Translations under genes and position numbers: made by a program
The notes under the pieces: generated by a model
What the model was told of the DNA's origin: nothing
The model's database searches: none
The model's input: the letters and a program-made list of their open reading frames with translations, nothing else
Source: Haloferula sp. BvORR071
GTDB lineage: Bacteria; Verrucomicrobiota; Verrucomicrobiia; Verrucomicrobiales; Akkermansiaceae
Assembly: GCF_000739615.1 (NCBI RefSeq)
Contig: NZ_BATP01000001.1
Span: forward strand, 62,001 to 126,000
Length of the DNA: 64,000 bases
Direction: 5' to 3'
Shown: one piece after another, positions 17,842-28,120 of the stretch
Layout of the letters: every line of letters starts with the position of its first letter
Numbering within the stretch: the first letter of the stretch is position 1

Positions 17842-18129
17842 CTAGTCGTCCTTGACAAGTTCTTCGTTCGCTTGCCTCAGCTCGAACCGCGCCTCTGCGA
17901 TATAGTGTGAGGCTGGAAGGTGCCTCGTCAATTCTCCGGGAACGATGGCATAGAGCGCCTCCCCGCGAAATTTTCGCAGCTTTTCCGCCGGGTATGCAGG
18001 AATCTCGAAGCTTTCTTCGAGGACTCGCGTAACCGCGTCGATCGCGGCAAATGCCTTCAGGCTCTCGACCTGATCGATTGGATTAATCTAGTCCAAGAAG
18101 GCCTCAAGGGCAGCAAACTGATGCTTCAT
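17842..18129 (-). pseudogene. small helical protein family C, copy 1 (in-frame TAG)
   Basis: The frame from ATG 18129 reads MKHQFAALEAFLD, stop (TAG 18090-18088), INPIDQVESLKAFAAIDAVT, ..., EKLRKFRGEALYAIVPGELT, RHLPASHYIAEARFELRQAN, EELVKDD. It is closely similar to the intact gene at 54046-54333 (TPIDQVENLKTFAAIDSITR, RHLPQSHYIAEARFALRQAA). Similarity extends upstream of the start (CACTAGCGAT). The stop replaces a Thr codon in the other copy, which needs more than one change. Confidence 0.6.
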
Positions 18130-18561
18130 GTCCGCACCGTGATGGCACTCCACCCCACTAGCGATTTAATAACACTCACCGGGGCCGATTTACACTTTTA
18201 GATCGGTCCCAAGGCCGCGAGCGAAAAGATCATTCCATGGGTGCTTGTGACGGGCGTCAATCGGCTAAAAGCGACCGCCGGGAGCGCTTCTGAAGATCGA
18301 GCCTCGATGATCGCGAACTGGGCACCAATAGCCCCCTCCGCCGGAGCAGTCCCTCTTGATTCCATCCAAGTTTTGCGGCCCATCTCATGTCCTTCTCAAT
18401 TGCGCTACAACGAAGTAATTCTCTGGTCCTTACCGCCTATTTGCCGGCTGACTTAGCCATTCATGCTGATGCCCTCAACTTTTATGAGAAGTAGCAAAGG
18501 GGCCACCAAAGTGGTAGCATTCCCGCTCTGCACCTCGTAGAAATGCCACCTTATCATCACC
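18130..18561. other. intergenic region before the uvrA-like gene
   Basis: No convincing gene. The end nearest the UvrA gene holds the short inverted repeat GCCACCAAAGTGGTAGC followed later by ATGCCACCTTATC, possibly an operator. No clear promoter boxes were identified. Confidence 0.35.
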
Positions 18562-21225
18562 ATGCCGCTGGAACCCCGTCCTGACGGTCGGAAAGACATC
18601 CCTCCCTGCGTTCATGTTCGTGGCGCGCGGGAGAACAATCTGAAGAACGTGGATGTCGATATTCCGCGCGATGCGTTTGTAGTCTTCACCGGCGTTTCCG
18701 GTTCAGGGAAATCGTCGCTCGCCTTTGGCACGCTGTTCGCAGAAGCACAGCGACGCTATCTGGAGTCAGTCTCGCCCTACGCCCGCCGCTTGATCGACCA
18801 GGCAGGCGTTCCGGAGGTGGATTCCATCAGCGGGCTGCCTCCGGCGGTGGCCTTGCAGCAGCAGCGCGGCGCAACCAACACCCGCTCCTCGGTGGGCAGC
18901 GTGACGGCAATCTCCAGCCTGGTGCGCATGCTGTATTCCCGTGTCGGTGAATATCCGCCGGATCAACCGATGCTTTACGCCGAGGATTTTTCTCCCAACA
19001 CGGTGGAGGGTGCCTGCCCGACCTGCCATGGGCTGGGGCGCGTCTATGAGGCCACCGAAAAGACCATGGTCCCTGATGATTCGCTAACGATCCGCGAGCG
19101 TGCCATCGCCGCTTGGCCCCCAGCGTGGCACGGGCAGAACCTCCGCGACATCCTCGTCTCTCTTGGGTACGACATCGACACACCCTGGCGCAAGCTGTCG
19201 AAGAAGGTGCGCGACTGGATACTCTTCACAGACGAACAGCCCACCGTCCCGGTCTATGCGGGCCTCACCCCGGAACAGACCCATGTCGCCCGCAAGCGGG
19301 GCACCGAGCCCAGCTACCAGGGAACGTTCACCGGGGCGCGCCGCTATGTGCTGGAGACCTTTGCTAACACCAAAAGCGCCCTCATGAAGAAGCGGGTGTC
19401 GCGCTATCTCATCGGCCGGGACTGCCCGGATTGCGCCGGCAAGCGGTTGAAGAAAGAGGCGTTGTCGGTGAAGTTCTGCGGGCTGGACGTTGCCGGGTTT
19501 GGTGAACTTTCCTTCGAGGGACTCGTGGCTCTGCTGACACCGATAGTGCGGGGCGATCTGTCTCATATCAAAGACCTCTCCAGCGACCACACCCTCGACA
19601 AGCAGACTTGCGTCGCTGCCTCGGATCGGCGCGTCGCAGCTGGCGGTTCCGCCCACAAGGGCGCGCCTGACGTTCGCCGGACCTCGTCGGTTTCCGAGGA
19701 AAAGCGCCTTACCGCCCAGCGCCTGTGCTCAGAGCTGCTGGAGCGGTTGCATCCGTTGATCGACCTTGGGTTGGGCTACCTCTCCCTGGACCGCAGCACG
19801 CCCACGCTGTCCTCAGGCGAACTGCAACGCCTCCGGTTGGCCACCCAGGTGTTCTCCCAGCTCTTCGGCGTGATCTACGTGCTGGACGAACCGTCGGCGG
19901 GATTACACCCGGCGGATGGCGAGGCGTTGTTAACAGTCCTGCGCGGCCTGCTATCCGCGGGAAATTCACTCTTCATCGTCGAACACGATCTCGACATCAT
20001 CCGCCAGGCAGAGTGGTTGGTTGACGTGGGGCCGGGCGCGGGGAGCGAGGGCGGGCGGGTGATCTATAGCGGGCCTCCCGACGGGCTCGGAAAAATCGAG
20101 GCTTCGATCACCCGGCGGTATCTCTTCGACCTGCAACCGCCGGAAGCCCGTACCCCTCGAACGGCACGGGACTGGCTCCGGCTGGAAGGAATCGCCCGCA
20201 ACAATCTGCACGGCCTCGACATCGCCATTCCCATCGGCTGCTTCACCGCGGTGACCGGAGTGTCCGGCTCGGGAAAATCCAGCCTGATCAGCCAGGCATT
20301 ACCGGAACTGATCCAGGAACAGCTCGGTGCCGATCCGCCTGAATCCGAAGACGAGGAACTCGACCCGCTACTGGAAATTGCACAGGAAAAGACCTCTGGT
20401 CGCATTGTGAGCGGCATAGAGCACATCCGGAGGCTCGTGACGGTGGATCAGAAGCCCATAGGCCGCACCCCGCGATCGAACCTCGCCACCTACAGCGGCC
20501 TTTTCGACCACGTCCGCCGACTCTTAGCCGCGACACCGGCCGCGCGACGCCGTCGTTACGGCCCCGGCCGATTCTCCTTCAACGTGGCGGAGGGCCGCTG
20601 CCCTACCTGCGAAGGGGAGGGCTTTGTCATGGTCGAACTACTGTTCCTCCCCAGCGTTTACGCACCCTGCTCCTCCTGCCAGGGTTCCCGGTACAACGCC
20701 CAGACGCTTGAGATCGAGTGGCGGGGAAAGAACGTTGCCCAAGTGCTGGCCATGACAGTCGGAGAGGCATGCGAGTTCTTCGCGGGGGAAGAAAACGTCA
20801 TGCGCTCCCTCTCGGTGCTCCGCGAGATCGGAGTCGGCTACCTGCGCCTCGGCCAGCCGGCCACGGAACTCTCCGGCGGCGAAGCCCAGCGAATCAAACT
20901 GGCCACCGAACTGCAAAGGGCGCAACGCGGCAATACCCTCTACATCCTCGACGAGCCGACCTCGGGCCTGCATCCCGCCGACGCCGACCGCCTGATGCGT
21001 CAGCTCCAGGGCCTCGTGGATGCGGGAAACACCGTCATAGTCGTCGAACACGACATACGCTCCATCGCCCAGACCGACTGGGTGATCGATCTTGGTCCCG
21101 GCGCTGGTGAGAATGGGGGGCGCATCATCGCCAGCGGCACTCCCGTCGAGGTCTCCAAGGCAAAAAACAGTCGCACCGCGCCCTATCTCCGGGCGCTCTT
21201 CAATAAGGTCGTGGCAGCCAAGTAA
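18562..21225 (+). CDS. uvrA2: class II UvrA-type ABC ATPase (UvrA2)
   Basis: The 887-residue protein has two ABC ATPase modules. Walker A is GVSGSGKSS near residue 45 and again near 570. There are paired signature motifs ([16 protein letters not shown] and [16 protein letters not shown]) and Walker B segments ([32 protein letters not shown]). Zinc CxxC pairs occur at [24 protein letters not shown] and CSSCQG. It is shorter than housekeeping UvrA and lacks a normal UvrB-binding region, as in the UvrA2 class linked to damage tolerance or drug resistance. It converges on a DsbA/peroxiredoxin pair. Confidence 0.9.
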   Translation: MPLEPRPDGRKDIPPCVHVRGARENNLKNVDVDIPRDAFVVFTGVSGSGKSSLAFGTLFAEAQRRYLESVSPYARRLIDQAGVPEVDSISGLPPAVALQQQRGATNTRSSVGSVTAISSLVRMLYSRVGEYPPDQPMLYAEDFSPNTVEGACPTCHGLGRVYEATEKTMVPDDSLTIRERAIAAWPPAWHGQNLRDILVSLGYDIDTPWRKLSKKVRDWILFTDEQPTVPVYAGLTPEQTHVARKRGTEPSYQGTFTGARRYVLETFANTKSALMKKRVSRYLIGRDCPDCAGKRLKKEALSVKFCGLDVAGFGELSFEGLVALLTPIVRGDLSHIKDLSSDHTLDKQTCVAASDRRVAAGGSAHKGAPDVRRTSSVSEEKRLTAQRLCSELLERLHPLIDLGLGYLSLDRSTPTLSSGELQRLRLATQVFSQLFGVIYVLDEPSAGLHPADGEALLTVLRGLLSAGNSLFIVEHDLDIIRQAEWLVDVGPGAGSEGGRVIYSGPPDGLGKIEASITRRYLFDLQPPEARTPRTARDWLRLEGIARNNLHGLDIAIPIGCFTAVTGVSGSGKSSLISQALPELIQEQLGADPPESEDEELDPLLEIAQEKTSGRIVSGIEHIRRLVTVDQKPIGRTPRSNLATYSGLFDHVRRLLAATPAARRRRYGPGRFSFNVAEGRCPTCEGEGFVMVELLFLPSVYAPCSSCQGSRYNAQTLEIEWRGKNVAQVLAMTVGEACEFFAGEENVMRSLSVLREIGVGYLRLGQPATELSGGEAQRIKLATELQRAQRGNTLYILDEPTSGLHPADADRLMRQLQGLVDAGNTVIVVEHDIRSIAQTDWVIDLGPGAGENGGRIIASGTPVEVSKAKNSRTAPYLRALFNKVVAAK

Positions 21226-21310
21226 GCTGCGGGCTTTGGAAATACGGTCGTCCGCAGCGGGCATGTTCCCACGTTGAGGAAGAAAGACGAGTCCAAGTGT
21301 GCGGCTCCTA

Positions 21311-21850
21311 CTACCCGCCTGAATAGGTGAGCGCTGCCACCATTGGCTCGACCGCGCGGGGTCCGTCGTAGCGCACGCCGTTGATGAAGAAGGTTGGCGT
21401 TCCATTCACCCCGCTCCTCAGCCCACTGCTGAAATCTTCGCGCACGCGGCCGGCATAGGCATTGGCCCTGATTTCCATGATCAGGCGGGAAGCGTCGAGT
21501 TCCAAGATCGCCGCATATTCGGCGAGGTCGTCATAATCGAGGGCATCCTGGTTTTCGAACAGGACGTCGTGCATTTCCCAGAAGGCGCCTTGAGCGCCGG
21601 CCGCTTCGGCAGCTTCCGCGGCGCTCTCCGCGTGCGGGTGCGCGTTGCTCAGTGGGAAATGGCGGAAGGCGAAACAGATCCGATCGCCCACGCTCTCCAG
21701 AATGGCTTTGACCAGCATGTGCGCGGCCCCACAGAAGGGACACTCGTAGTCGCCATACTCGAGGAGAGTGGCGGATGCATTTTCCGGTCCTAGAATGTGA
21801 TCGCGTTTGCCCATTGGGACGGTCAGGCGTTCGACAAGTTCGTGTTTCAT
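21311..21850 (-). CDS. DsbA-family thiol oxidoreductase
   Basis: The 179-residue thioredoxin-fold protein has active site CPFC in YGDYECPFCGAAHMLV. The helical insert contains FRHFPLSNAHPHAESAAEAA and the cis-Pro loop is NGTPTFFINGVRYDGPRA. No signal peptide is visible, so it is probably cytoplasmic, like the FrnE/DsbA-like proteins of stress operons. Its start overlaps the stop of the peroxiredoxin gene upstream (ATGA), which means coupled translation. A role in reducing or repairing thiols with that peroxiredoxin is an inference. Confidence 0.88.
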   Translation of the reverse strand: MKHELVERLTVPMGKRDHILGPENASATLLEYGDYECPFCGAAHMLVKAILESVGDRICFAFRHFPLSNAHPHAESAAEAAEAAGAQGAFWEMHDVLFENQDALDYDDLAEYAAILELDASRLIMEIRANAYAGRVREDFSSGLRSGVNGTPTFFINGVRYDGPRAVEPMVAALTYSGG

Positions 21851-22380
21851 GATACTGCTGCTGCCTCCTTTTTAGTTTGGAGTTCTTCGAGCGCGGAAAG
21901 AATGCCTGCGGCCCCAGGATTCACGCCGACCGGCGAGACGTGGCTCCAATGTATGAAGCCGTCGGCATCGATCACAAACAGCGCCCGCTCGCTGACGCCA
22001 TCCTTTTCACGATAGACGCCGTAGGAACGCGCCACCGCACCTTTCGGTTCAAAGTCGGCGAGCAGCGGAAAGTGTAGCTTGCGATCCTTCGCGAAAGCCG
22101 CGTGGCACCAGGTGCCATCCACCGAGATGCCCACGAGCGCCGCGCCAAGCTTCTGAAACTCGGGAAGAATCTCATTGTAGAGCGCCATCTGGTCGCCACA
22201 GACCGGACTCCAATCCGCCGGATAAAACGCCACAATCACCGGCTGTCCGCGGAATTCGCTCAAGGTCACCCATTGGTCCGGCGTGCTGCGCAGACTAAAG
22301 TCGGGAGCTTCGCCCCCCGCCGGCAACGCCGTGCGGGGGCTCTTTGAATACATTTGCTCGTAGTTGGCTTGGTTGCTCAT
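21847..22380 (-). CDS. AhpC/TSA-family peroxiredoxin
   Basis: The 177-residue peroxidase has the fold GGEAPDFSLRSTPDQWVTLS, FRGQPVIVAFYPADWSPVCG with the peroxidatic Cys in SPVC, and DGFIHWSHVSPVGVNPGA near the end. A second Cys in VDGTWCHAAFAKD may act as the resolving residue. There is no signal peptide. It is the first gene of a two-gene operon with the DsbA-like gene. The Thr of the usual PxxxTxxC motif is Ser here, a common variant. Confidence 0.88.
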   Translation of the reverse strand: MSNQANYEQMYSKSPRTALPAGGEAPDFSLRSTPDQWVTLSEFRGQPVIVAFYPADWSPVCGDQMALYNEILPEFQKLGAALVGISVDGTWCHAAFAKDRKLHFPLLADFEPKGAVARSYGVYREKDGVSERALFVIDADGFIHWSHVSPVGVNPGAAGILSALEELQTKKEAAAVS

Positions 22381-23236
22381 GGTCGTGCTTCTTTCTGGTT
22401 GGCCGACAGCCTTTTGATCGTCGGGATCAAGGCACCAGCGAGACGCCGGGCTAAATCAGCGCCCCGCTCTCCTTTCCGCCACTACGGTGGTCTGCTTTTC
22501 AGACGGTGGCTGCTTGCTCTCCGACTGCCGCTTGGCCGCTAGGAATCTATTGCTGACGGGAGGCCGCTGAAAAAACCCATCGGGTATGCCTCAAACCGGA
22601 GGGCGGGAAAAATGTGGCTTCGGGAAAAATCGAAACGCTGGAAACCGCAACGCTGGAAAAAATGCCCGGCGAAAGCCGCGATGTCGCGGGGTCGGGATGT
22701 CAAAGAGGAAGACTCACCCCAAGTCCGCCCGTCGTCCAATCGAATCTCGGCTGGCCGGATCAATGTTCGCTGCCAAGCTCATTAGGCTGCCAGTCCACAT
22801 TCAGCTCATGCAGCAAAGGTAAGCCCATTCCCCAACACGATGAGCGTTGTCCCGGCCGTGGAAATGAGGGAAATGCCTTCAAGCGTGGAATTGCAGGCAC
22901 CGCGGAAGAGTGATCTTTTGCCTGCCCAAGGCCAGATCCGTTGATGATGTCACTCTTTCTCTGGGTCAGATGTGCCAGAGTGCCGATCTGTGCATCAATC
23001 TATCCTGGCAGCAAGCCATCTGGCGGATGCCGCCGAAAAGCCAAGAGACTGGCTATGGCAATTCCGCAAAACGCCATAGCAAACGACTGTGCGAAACTTC
23101 GGAGTTTTACGTATCTCCTTCCGGGTAAGTCCTTTCTGAATTCGGTTGATATCTAATTTAACTCGACAGGGTTTGATTCCCTGCTCGGGTGCGAGCCGGC
23201 GCGGCACTACTGCGGTGACCTTGGTTTGATTGCACT
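22381..23236. other. long non-coding stretch, no supported gene
   Basis: The 850 bases between the peroxiredoxin start and the GAF-PAS kinase hold only short frames without family resemblance. A tRNA T-arm-like segment (CAGGGTTTGATTCCCTG, 23167-23183) is present without the rest of a tRNA. The promoters of both divergent genes must lie here but could not be placed with confidence. Confidence 0.4.
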
Positions 23237-26200
23237 ATGGATCTAAATTCTCCGGACCCCGAGCCCGCCCGAGTGGGCGCTATTACGCGCTATGATCTCA
23301 GGGGGAGTCAGCATGAGGGTGATTTGGACGATTTTACCCGCTTAGCCACACAATTCTGCGAAGCTCCTATCGGAACCATTACTCTGGTAGATCGCGACTA
23401 CCAGCACTTCAAGTCGGTGATTGGGCTGGAGATGCGGGGATCGGATCTGGACGCCTCCATCTCGGAGCATGCGATCCGGCAGAAGGGACTCTTTGTGGTG
23501 CCAGACCTCGCGCTTGATCCACGTTTTGAGAACAATCGATATGTTGCCGGGCCGCCGTATCTGCGCTTCTACGCGGGAGCCCGCTTGATGTCAGGAGAAG
23601 GCGTGCCGATCGGCACCCTTTGCGTTCTCGACCACACGCCCCGGCAACTATCAAAGGCACAGGGCGAAGCGCTTTCCATCCTGGCGCGGCAGGTCATGAC
23701 GACGTTGGAACTACGGTTATCGCAAAAGCGCCTGCAGAGCACTATCGAGAGCATTAGTGATGCCTTTGTGACCCTTGATCACGAGTTCCGGGTCTTGTCT
23801 ATGAACGACCGCGCGGAGCAACTCCTGGGGCAGTGCAACAAGGTGCTTCGCCACGCAATCTGGGAAGCTTGGGAATCGGGAGCCGATAGCAGCTTCGTCC
23901 AGCACCTCCGCCATGTCGCGACGGAGCTGGTCCCTGTCTGCTTCGAGACCTACAGCTCACGCAGCGACGCTTGGTTCGAAGTACGCGCGTTTCCGGCGCC
24001 CGATGGGCTCACGGTGACCCTTAGCGACATCACCCGCCGCCGCGAAAAGGAGGAGCAATTGCGGACTTTGGAGACCTGCGTCTCGCGCCTCAACGACATA
24101 GTCATCATCACCGGGACGGAGCTGCTGGAGGAACCGGGACCGCGGATACTCTTTGTGAATGACGCCTTCCTGAAGCTGACAGGCTACACCCGCGAGGAAG
24201 CCGTTGGTCGAAGCCCACGTTTTCTGGCGTCCACCGATACTCCAGGGCCCGCGGAATGTCGCATTGAGGCCGCGCTTAAAGCCCGCAGGCCGGTGCGCGA
24301 GGAATTTGTCAGCCGCACCAAGACCGGTGAGAAGCTCTGGCTTGATCTAGAGATTGCGCCGATTTCGGATACCCGAGGCCGTTTAACGAATCTGGTATTC
24401 ATCGGGCGGGATATCACCGAGCGGAAGCTGGCCGAGGAACGGCTCGGCGAGACCCAAGCGCGCTGGCGTGACATTCTGGATTCGATGATTGCTTTCGTAG
24501 GACTGTTTTCCACCGATGGCGTCGTTCTAGAAGTCAACCGGGCACCGCTGGAAGCGGCGGGCCTTCACAGGGAGGATGTGCTCGGAAAGCCCTTTGCCGA
24601 CTCCTACTGGTGGAAGCACTCCCCCTCTGCCAGAGAGGAGTTAAGGGCGGTACTGCTGCGCGTGGCGGATGGAGAGACGGTTCGCGGGGAATTTAAGGTG
24701 CAAGTGGCGGGGGGCCGACTGATCACCCTTGACGCGATCTTTTGTCCGCTGCGCGATGCGACTGGAAAGGTCACCCACCTCGCCGGGTCCGCTGTCGACA
24801 TCACGAAGCGGAAAGGGGCGGAAGAGGCGCGGAGAGAGTCCGAGTTGAAATTCCGCCAGCTTGCAGAGAATATTAGTGAGGTCTTCTGGGTCGCGGATCC
24901 GGCTGAGCAGCGCGTGCTTTATGTCAGTCCCGCCTTTGAGGCCATCTGGGGGCGAGAGCCAAAGAGCCTCTATTCCTCCCCGTACGCGTGGTTGGAGTCG
25001 ATCCACCCGGAGGATCAGGGACGCGTGCGCGACGCGTTCATGGCAGGCCGGGCCGACGGAAGCTATGATGAGGAATATCGAATCGTTCGACCCGACGGGA
25101 CCCTGCGATGGATTCACGATCGCGCTTTCCCGGTAAAGGATTCAAGCGGCGAGTACTACCGGCTGGTGGGCGTGGCCGAAGACATTTCCAAGCGCAAGCA
25201 GGCCGAGGAGCGCCTCCGCGAGCAGGCCACGCTGCTGGACAAGGCACACGATGCCATCGTAGTGTGCGATCTTGAGCAGAGGATCATTTTCTGGAACCGT
25301 GGGGCGGAGCGCCTCTATGGCTGGCCTGCGGAAGAGGCACTCGGGAAAATGGTCGCGGACCTCATGTTCCCGGATCTGTCGGTATTCCAAGGGGCGACCA
25401 GGTCGACTCTCGCCAACGGCGAGTGGGCGGGCGAACTCGAGCAGCAAACAAGGGATGGCAGCACCGTCACCGTCGAAGGACGCTGGACCGCGGTTCGTGA
25501 CGAGCACGGCAATACCAAGTCGATCCTCACCATCAATACCGACATCACCGAGCGCAAGAAGCTGGAGGAGCAGTTCTTCCGTGCCCAGCGGATGGAAAGT
25601 ATCGGCACTTTAGCCGGAGGCATTGCTCACGATCTCAACAACGTCCTCGCCCCGATCATGATGTCGATCGATCTGCTCAAAAGCTATAGTCCGGAGCCGA
25701 GGGCACAGCAGGTTTTGGAGATGATCGGGGTTAGTACCCGTCGCGGCGCGGACATGGTGGACCAAGTGCTGACCTTCGCTCGGGGTGTCGAGGGGCGGCG
25801 AACCAAGGTGGACCTCGGATTGGTAGCGCTGGAGGTCGTGAAGATCGCCGAAGAGACCTTTCCGAAAAACATCAACATCGAGATTGATGCCAATACCGAC
25901 CTCGAGCCTCTGCGGGCGGATTCAACCCAACTGCACCAGGTGCTACTCAACTTGCTTGTCAATGCGAGGGACGCCATGCGCGAGGGCGGGCGCCTCGCCG
26001 TGCGTGTGACAAACATCCGGGGTGACGGGAATCCGGAGATCCCGATCATGGATGCACACCCCCGCGCCTATGTATGCATCGAAGTGGAGGATAACGGGAG
26101 CGGCATGTCGAAGGACACCGTCGAGAAGATCTTCGAGCCGTTTTTCACGACCAAGGAGGTGGGCAGCGGGACCGGCCTCGGTCTCTCCACGTCGCTCGCA

Positions 26201-26818
26201 ATCGTGAAAAGCTATGGGGGCTTCATCAAGGTTCATAGCGAGGAGGGCAGAGGCTCTCGTTTCAGCGTCTTCCTGCCAGCCGCGGAAGGGGCACCGGACG
26301 ACTCGTCATGGTGGATGGCTCCCGGTCTCCCGCGTGGCAAAGGGGAGACCGTTCTTGTGGTCGACGACGAGGAGACGATCCGTGAGATCACCCAACGAAC
26401 CCTTGAGGCATTTGGCTACACGGTGCTTCCGGCCGCAGATGGGGAGGAAGCGGTAGCCCTCTACGCCCGTTCAAGCGGTACCATTGACGTCGTGATCGCG
26501 GACATGATGATGCCGCGCATGGATGGGCCGGCTTTGGTCCAGTTCCTGAGGTTGGTGAGCCCTAATGCGCGGATCATCGGTGTCAGCGGGGCTCCAAACC
26601 AGCACCTGATGGCTCGATGTACAGAGGCGGGTATGAAGCATTTCCTCCGCAAGCCCTTTACCACCGGAGAAATCCTCAGGGCCCTTCAGGAGGTGCTGGC
26701 CCTAGTCCAGCAGCCGGTCCAGAGGCCCGGCTGTAAAATCCGGCTGTACGGTTCCGAACAGAATTCACCTATCGAGCAGCTTCCTCCGCACGACGGACGG
26801 ACCCAAGATCACCACTGA
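23237..26818 (+). CDS. GAF-multi-PAS hybrid histidine kinase
   Basis: The 1193-residue soluble sensor has a GAF domain at about 15-160 ([38 protein letters not shown]). About five PAS/PAC units follow ([60 protein letters not shown]), each ending in a DITERK-type tail. HisKA has His798 in [17 protein letters not shown]. HATPase has [15 protein letters not shown] and GTGLGLST. The C-terminal receiver has Asp1089 in [13 protein letters not shown] and Lys in HFLRKPF. It is typical of large environmental sensors in soil bacteria. No regulator is adjacent. The last 45 residues are a low-complexity extension. Confidence 0.92.
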   Translation: MDLNSPDPEPARVGAITRYDLRGSQHEGDLDDFTRLATQFCEAPIGTITLVDRDYQHFKSVIGLEMRGSDLDASISEHAIRQKGLFVVPDLALDPRFENNRYVAGPPYLRFYAGARLMSGEGVPIGTLCVLDHTPRQLSKAQGEALSILARQVMTTLELRLSQKRLQSTIESISDAFVTLDHEFRVLSMNDRAEQLLGQCNKVLRHAIWEAWESGADSSFVQHLRHVATELVPVCFETYSSRSDAWFEVRAFPAPDGLTVTLSDITRRREKEEQLRTLETCVSRLNDIVIITGTELLEEPGPRILFVNDAFLKLTGYTREEAVGRSPRFLASTDTPGPAECRIEAALKARRPVREEFVSRTKTGEKLWLDLEIAPISDTRGRLTNLVFIGRDITERKLAEERLGETQARWRDILDSMIAFVGLFSTDGVVLEVNRAPLEAAGLHREDVLGKPFADSYWWKHSPSAREELRAVLLRVADGETVRGEFKVQVAGGRLITLDAIFCPLRDATGKVTHLAGSAVDITKRKGAEEARRESELKFRQLAENISEVFWVADPAEQRVLYVSPAFEAIWGREPKSLYSSPYAWLESIHPEDQGRVRDAFMAGRADGSYDEEYRIVRPDGTLRWIHDRAFPVKDSSGEYYRLVGVAEDISKRKQAEERLREQATLLDKAHDAIVVCDLEQRIIFWNRGAERLYGWPAEEALGKMVADLMFPDLSVFQGATRSTLANGEWAGELEQQTRDGSTVTVEGRWTAVRDEHGNTKSILTINTDITERKKLEEQFFRAQRMESIGTLAGGIAHDLNNVLAPIMMSIDLLKSYSPEPRAQQVLEMIGVSTRRGADMVDQVLTFARGVEGRRTKVDLGLVALEVVKIAEETFPKNINIEIDANTDLEPLRADSTQLHQVLLNLLVNARDAMREGGRLAVRVTNIRGDGNPEIPIMDAHPRAYVCIEVEDNGSGMSKDTVEKIFEPFFTTKEVGSGTGLGLSTSLAIVKSYGGFIKVHSEEGRGSRFSVFLPAAEGAPDDSSWWMAPGLPRGKGETVLVVDDEETIREITQRTLEAFGYTVLPAADGEEAVALYARSSGTIDVVIADMMMPRMDGPALVQFLRLVSPNARIIGVSGAPNQHLMARCTEAGMKHFLRKPFTTGEILRALQEVLALVQQPVQRPGCKIRLYGSEQNSPIEQLPPHDGRTQDHH

Positions 26819-27286
26819 CCGCGATAAAGCACTCACTCGTTTTCAGAGCTTTCAATCCCGGACGTCATATGCAATTGGAGTCTTCTTGAACCTGCCCGCA
26901 TTTCACTAAGGCGGGGTATGCGCCTCTACACGTTAATTTCGGCGCGAATGACGACCATTCTCCGTGTGTGCGGAGAATTCGCACGGTCGTTCTTGGCCGG
27001 GTGGAGAACCGGGCGTTCGGGCCCAAGCCCTCAGATCCTCTTGCGATAGCACGACAAATTTTTCGGTCAGAGCACGCCCCCGTTTGTGGGCGGCACCGGC
27101 TTACATCGCACATCGGGGACGGTGGTGGTGGGGATCGGGGGAGGTGGTGGGTGTGCGAGTGAGCTGTTGATAGCTAGGTACCGCCGGGACCTTAAAGATC
27201 AAACACGACCGCAGTAGGCGCGTGTCGGGGGTCAGAATAGATCGTCATGGCTGCGGTAGTCGGCTGCTTCGGCAGGTCGGGCTTCT
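26819..27286. other. intergenic stretch with one perfect hairpin
   Basis: No supported gene. A perfect 8-bp inverted repeat, ATTCTCCG-TGTGTG-CGGAGAAT, lies at 26957-26978 without a T tract. A G-rich stretch at 27115-27155 (GGGGACGGTGGTGGTGGGGA) is notable but unexplained. Confidence 0.35.
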
Positions 27287-27589
27287 TTATTCAGGCAGCT
27301 TCGCTGCGAGGACGTCGATCTTTTCGATAACGGGGGGGCTGGAGAATAGTTCTTCGGTCTTCGACATCAAGGCCGCCGCTACTTTTCCGGAGAGATGCGC
27401 TTGGCGACCGGTGTCATCAGGAAACGCATCGAAGATGCCAAACGTGCTGGGTCCGAGACGAATCCCAAACCACGCAGTGGTGGCGGGCTCATCCATAACA
27501 AGGGGAAGACCTCCCTTCAGGAAGGTCTCAACGTCTTCTTCTTTTCCGGGCTTTGCTTCTAACCGGACGAACAGTGCTACTTTTACCAT
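27287..27589 (-). CDS. ABM-domain (antibiotic biosynthesis monooxygenase-like) protein
   Basis: The 100-residue protein has the ferredoxin-like ABM pattern: VKVALFVRLEAKPGKEEDVE, FLKGGLPLVMDEPATTAWFG, FGIFDAFPDDTGRQAHLSGK. Small ABM proteins include quinol monooxygenases (YgiN type) and heme-degrading enzymes. The substrate cannot be read from sequence. The ATG at 27589 (MVKVALF) matches the first strand; the 14 residues added by the start at 27631 are not family-like. Confidence 0.8.
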   Translation of the reverse strand: MVKVALFVRLEAKPGKEEDVETFLKGGLPLVMDEPATTAWFGIRLGPSTFGIFDAFPDDTGRQAHLSGKVAAALMSKTEELFSSPPVIEKIDVLAAKLPE

Positions 27590-28120
27590 GGTAGATGACA
27601 CCCTATCCTCATCGCGCCGATAAAAAAGCAATTAGCTCAAAAATCTCGATCATTGCCCAATGTCTAACAGCACCGAACCCCTTTCCTTGTCCGCAGCATC
27701 GACTGTGGATTGAGGTTGGAGTAGCGCTTAGGGGAGAGACAGCTATCCATCGGCGATCGATTCTCGAGTTCCTAAAGCGCGCAAGCTCCCTGCGGATTCC
27801 AAAGTCGCTGACCTCGAATTCAACACCCTCCGGGGAACCATCTTTCATCAAACGCGTATGAGCTACTGAGGGCCGGAGCTATGGAGGAATAAGCCGCCAC
27901 GGTTTGATTTCATGCTGCCCATCTCCCCAAAGGAAATCCCTGCGGCTAAGGCTTCGCTTGCCGGGGATAGCGCGGAGAGGCAGACAAACGGCTTGTCGTC
28001 AGCGCATTGGATCAATTCGGCGTTGCTGTGGATTCTAAGGTGATACCACGCATGAACGGATCACGGTGATGGAACCGCGTCTCCAAGGGCGAAGAAGGCA
28101 GCTTGGAGACGCAGAGGCCT
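27590..28120. other. intergenic stretch, no supported gene
   Basis: A short minus-strand frame (27609-27851) has a few coding-like residues but no recognisable domain or ribosome-binding site. Nothing else is visible. Confidence 0.35.

Noticed and set aside
23166-23183. T-arm-like sequence (CAGGGTTTGATTCCCTG) suggesting a tRNA or tmRNA
   Set aside because: The loop is TTTGATT rather than TTCRANN, and no acceptor stem, D-arm, anticodon arm or tag-peptide frame could be built around it.
26865-27162. Overlapping short frames on both strands after the hybrid kinase
   Set aside because: No family resemblance or ribosome-binding site, and frames of similar quality occur on both strands at the same place.
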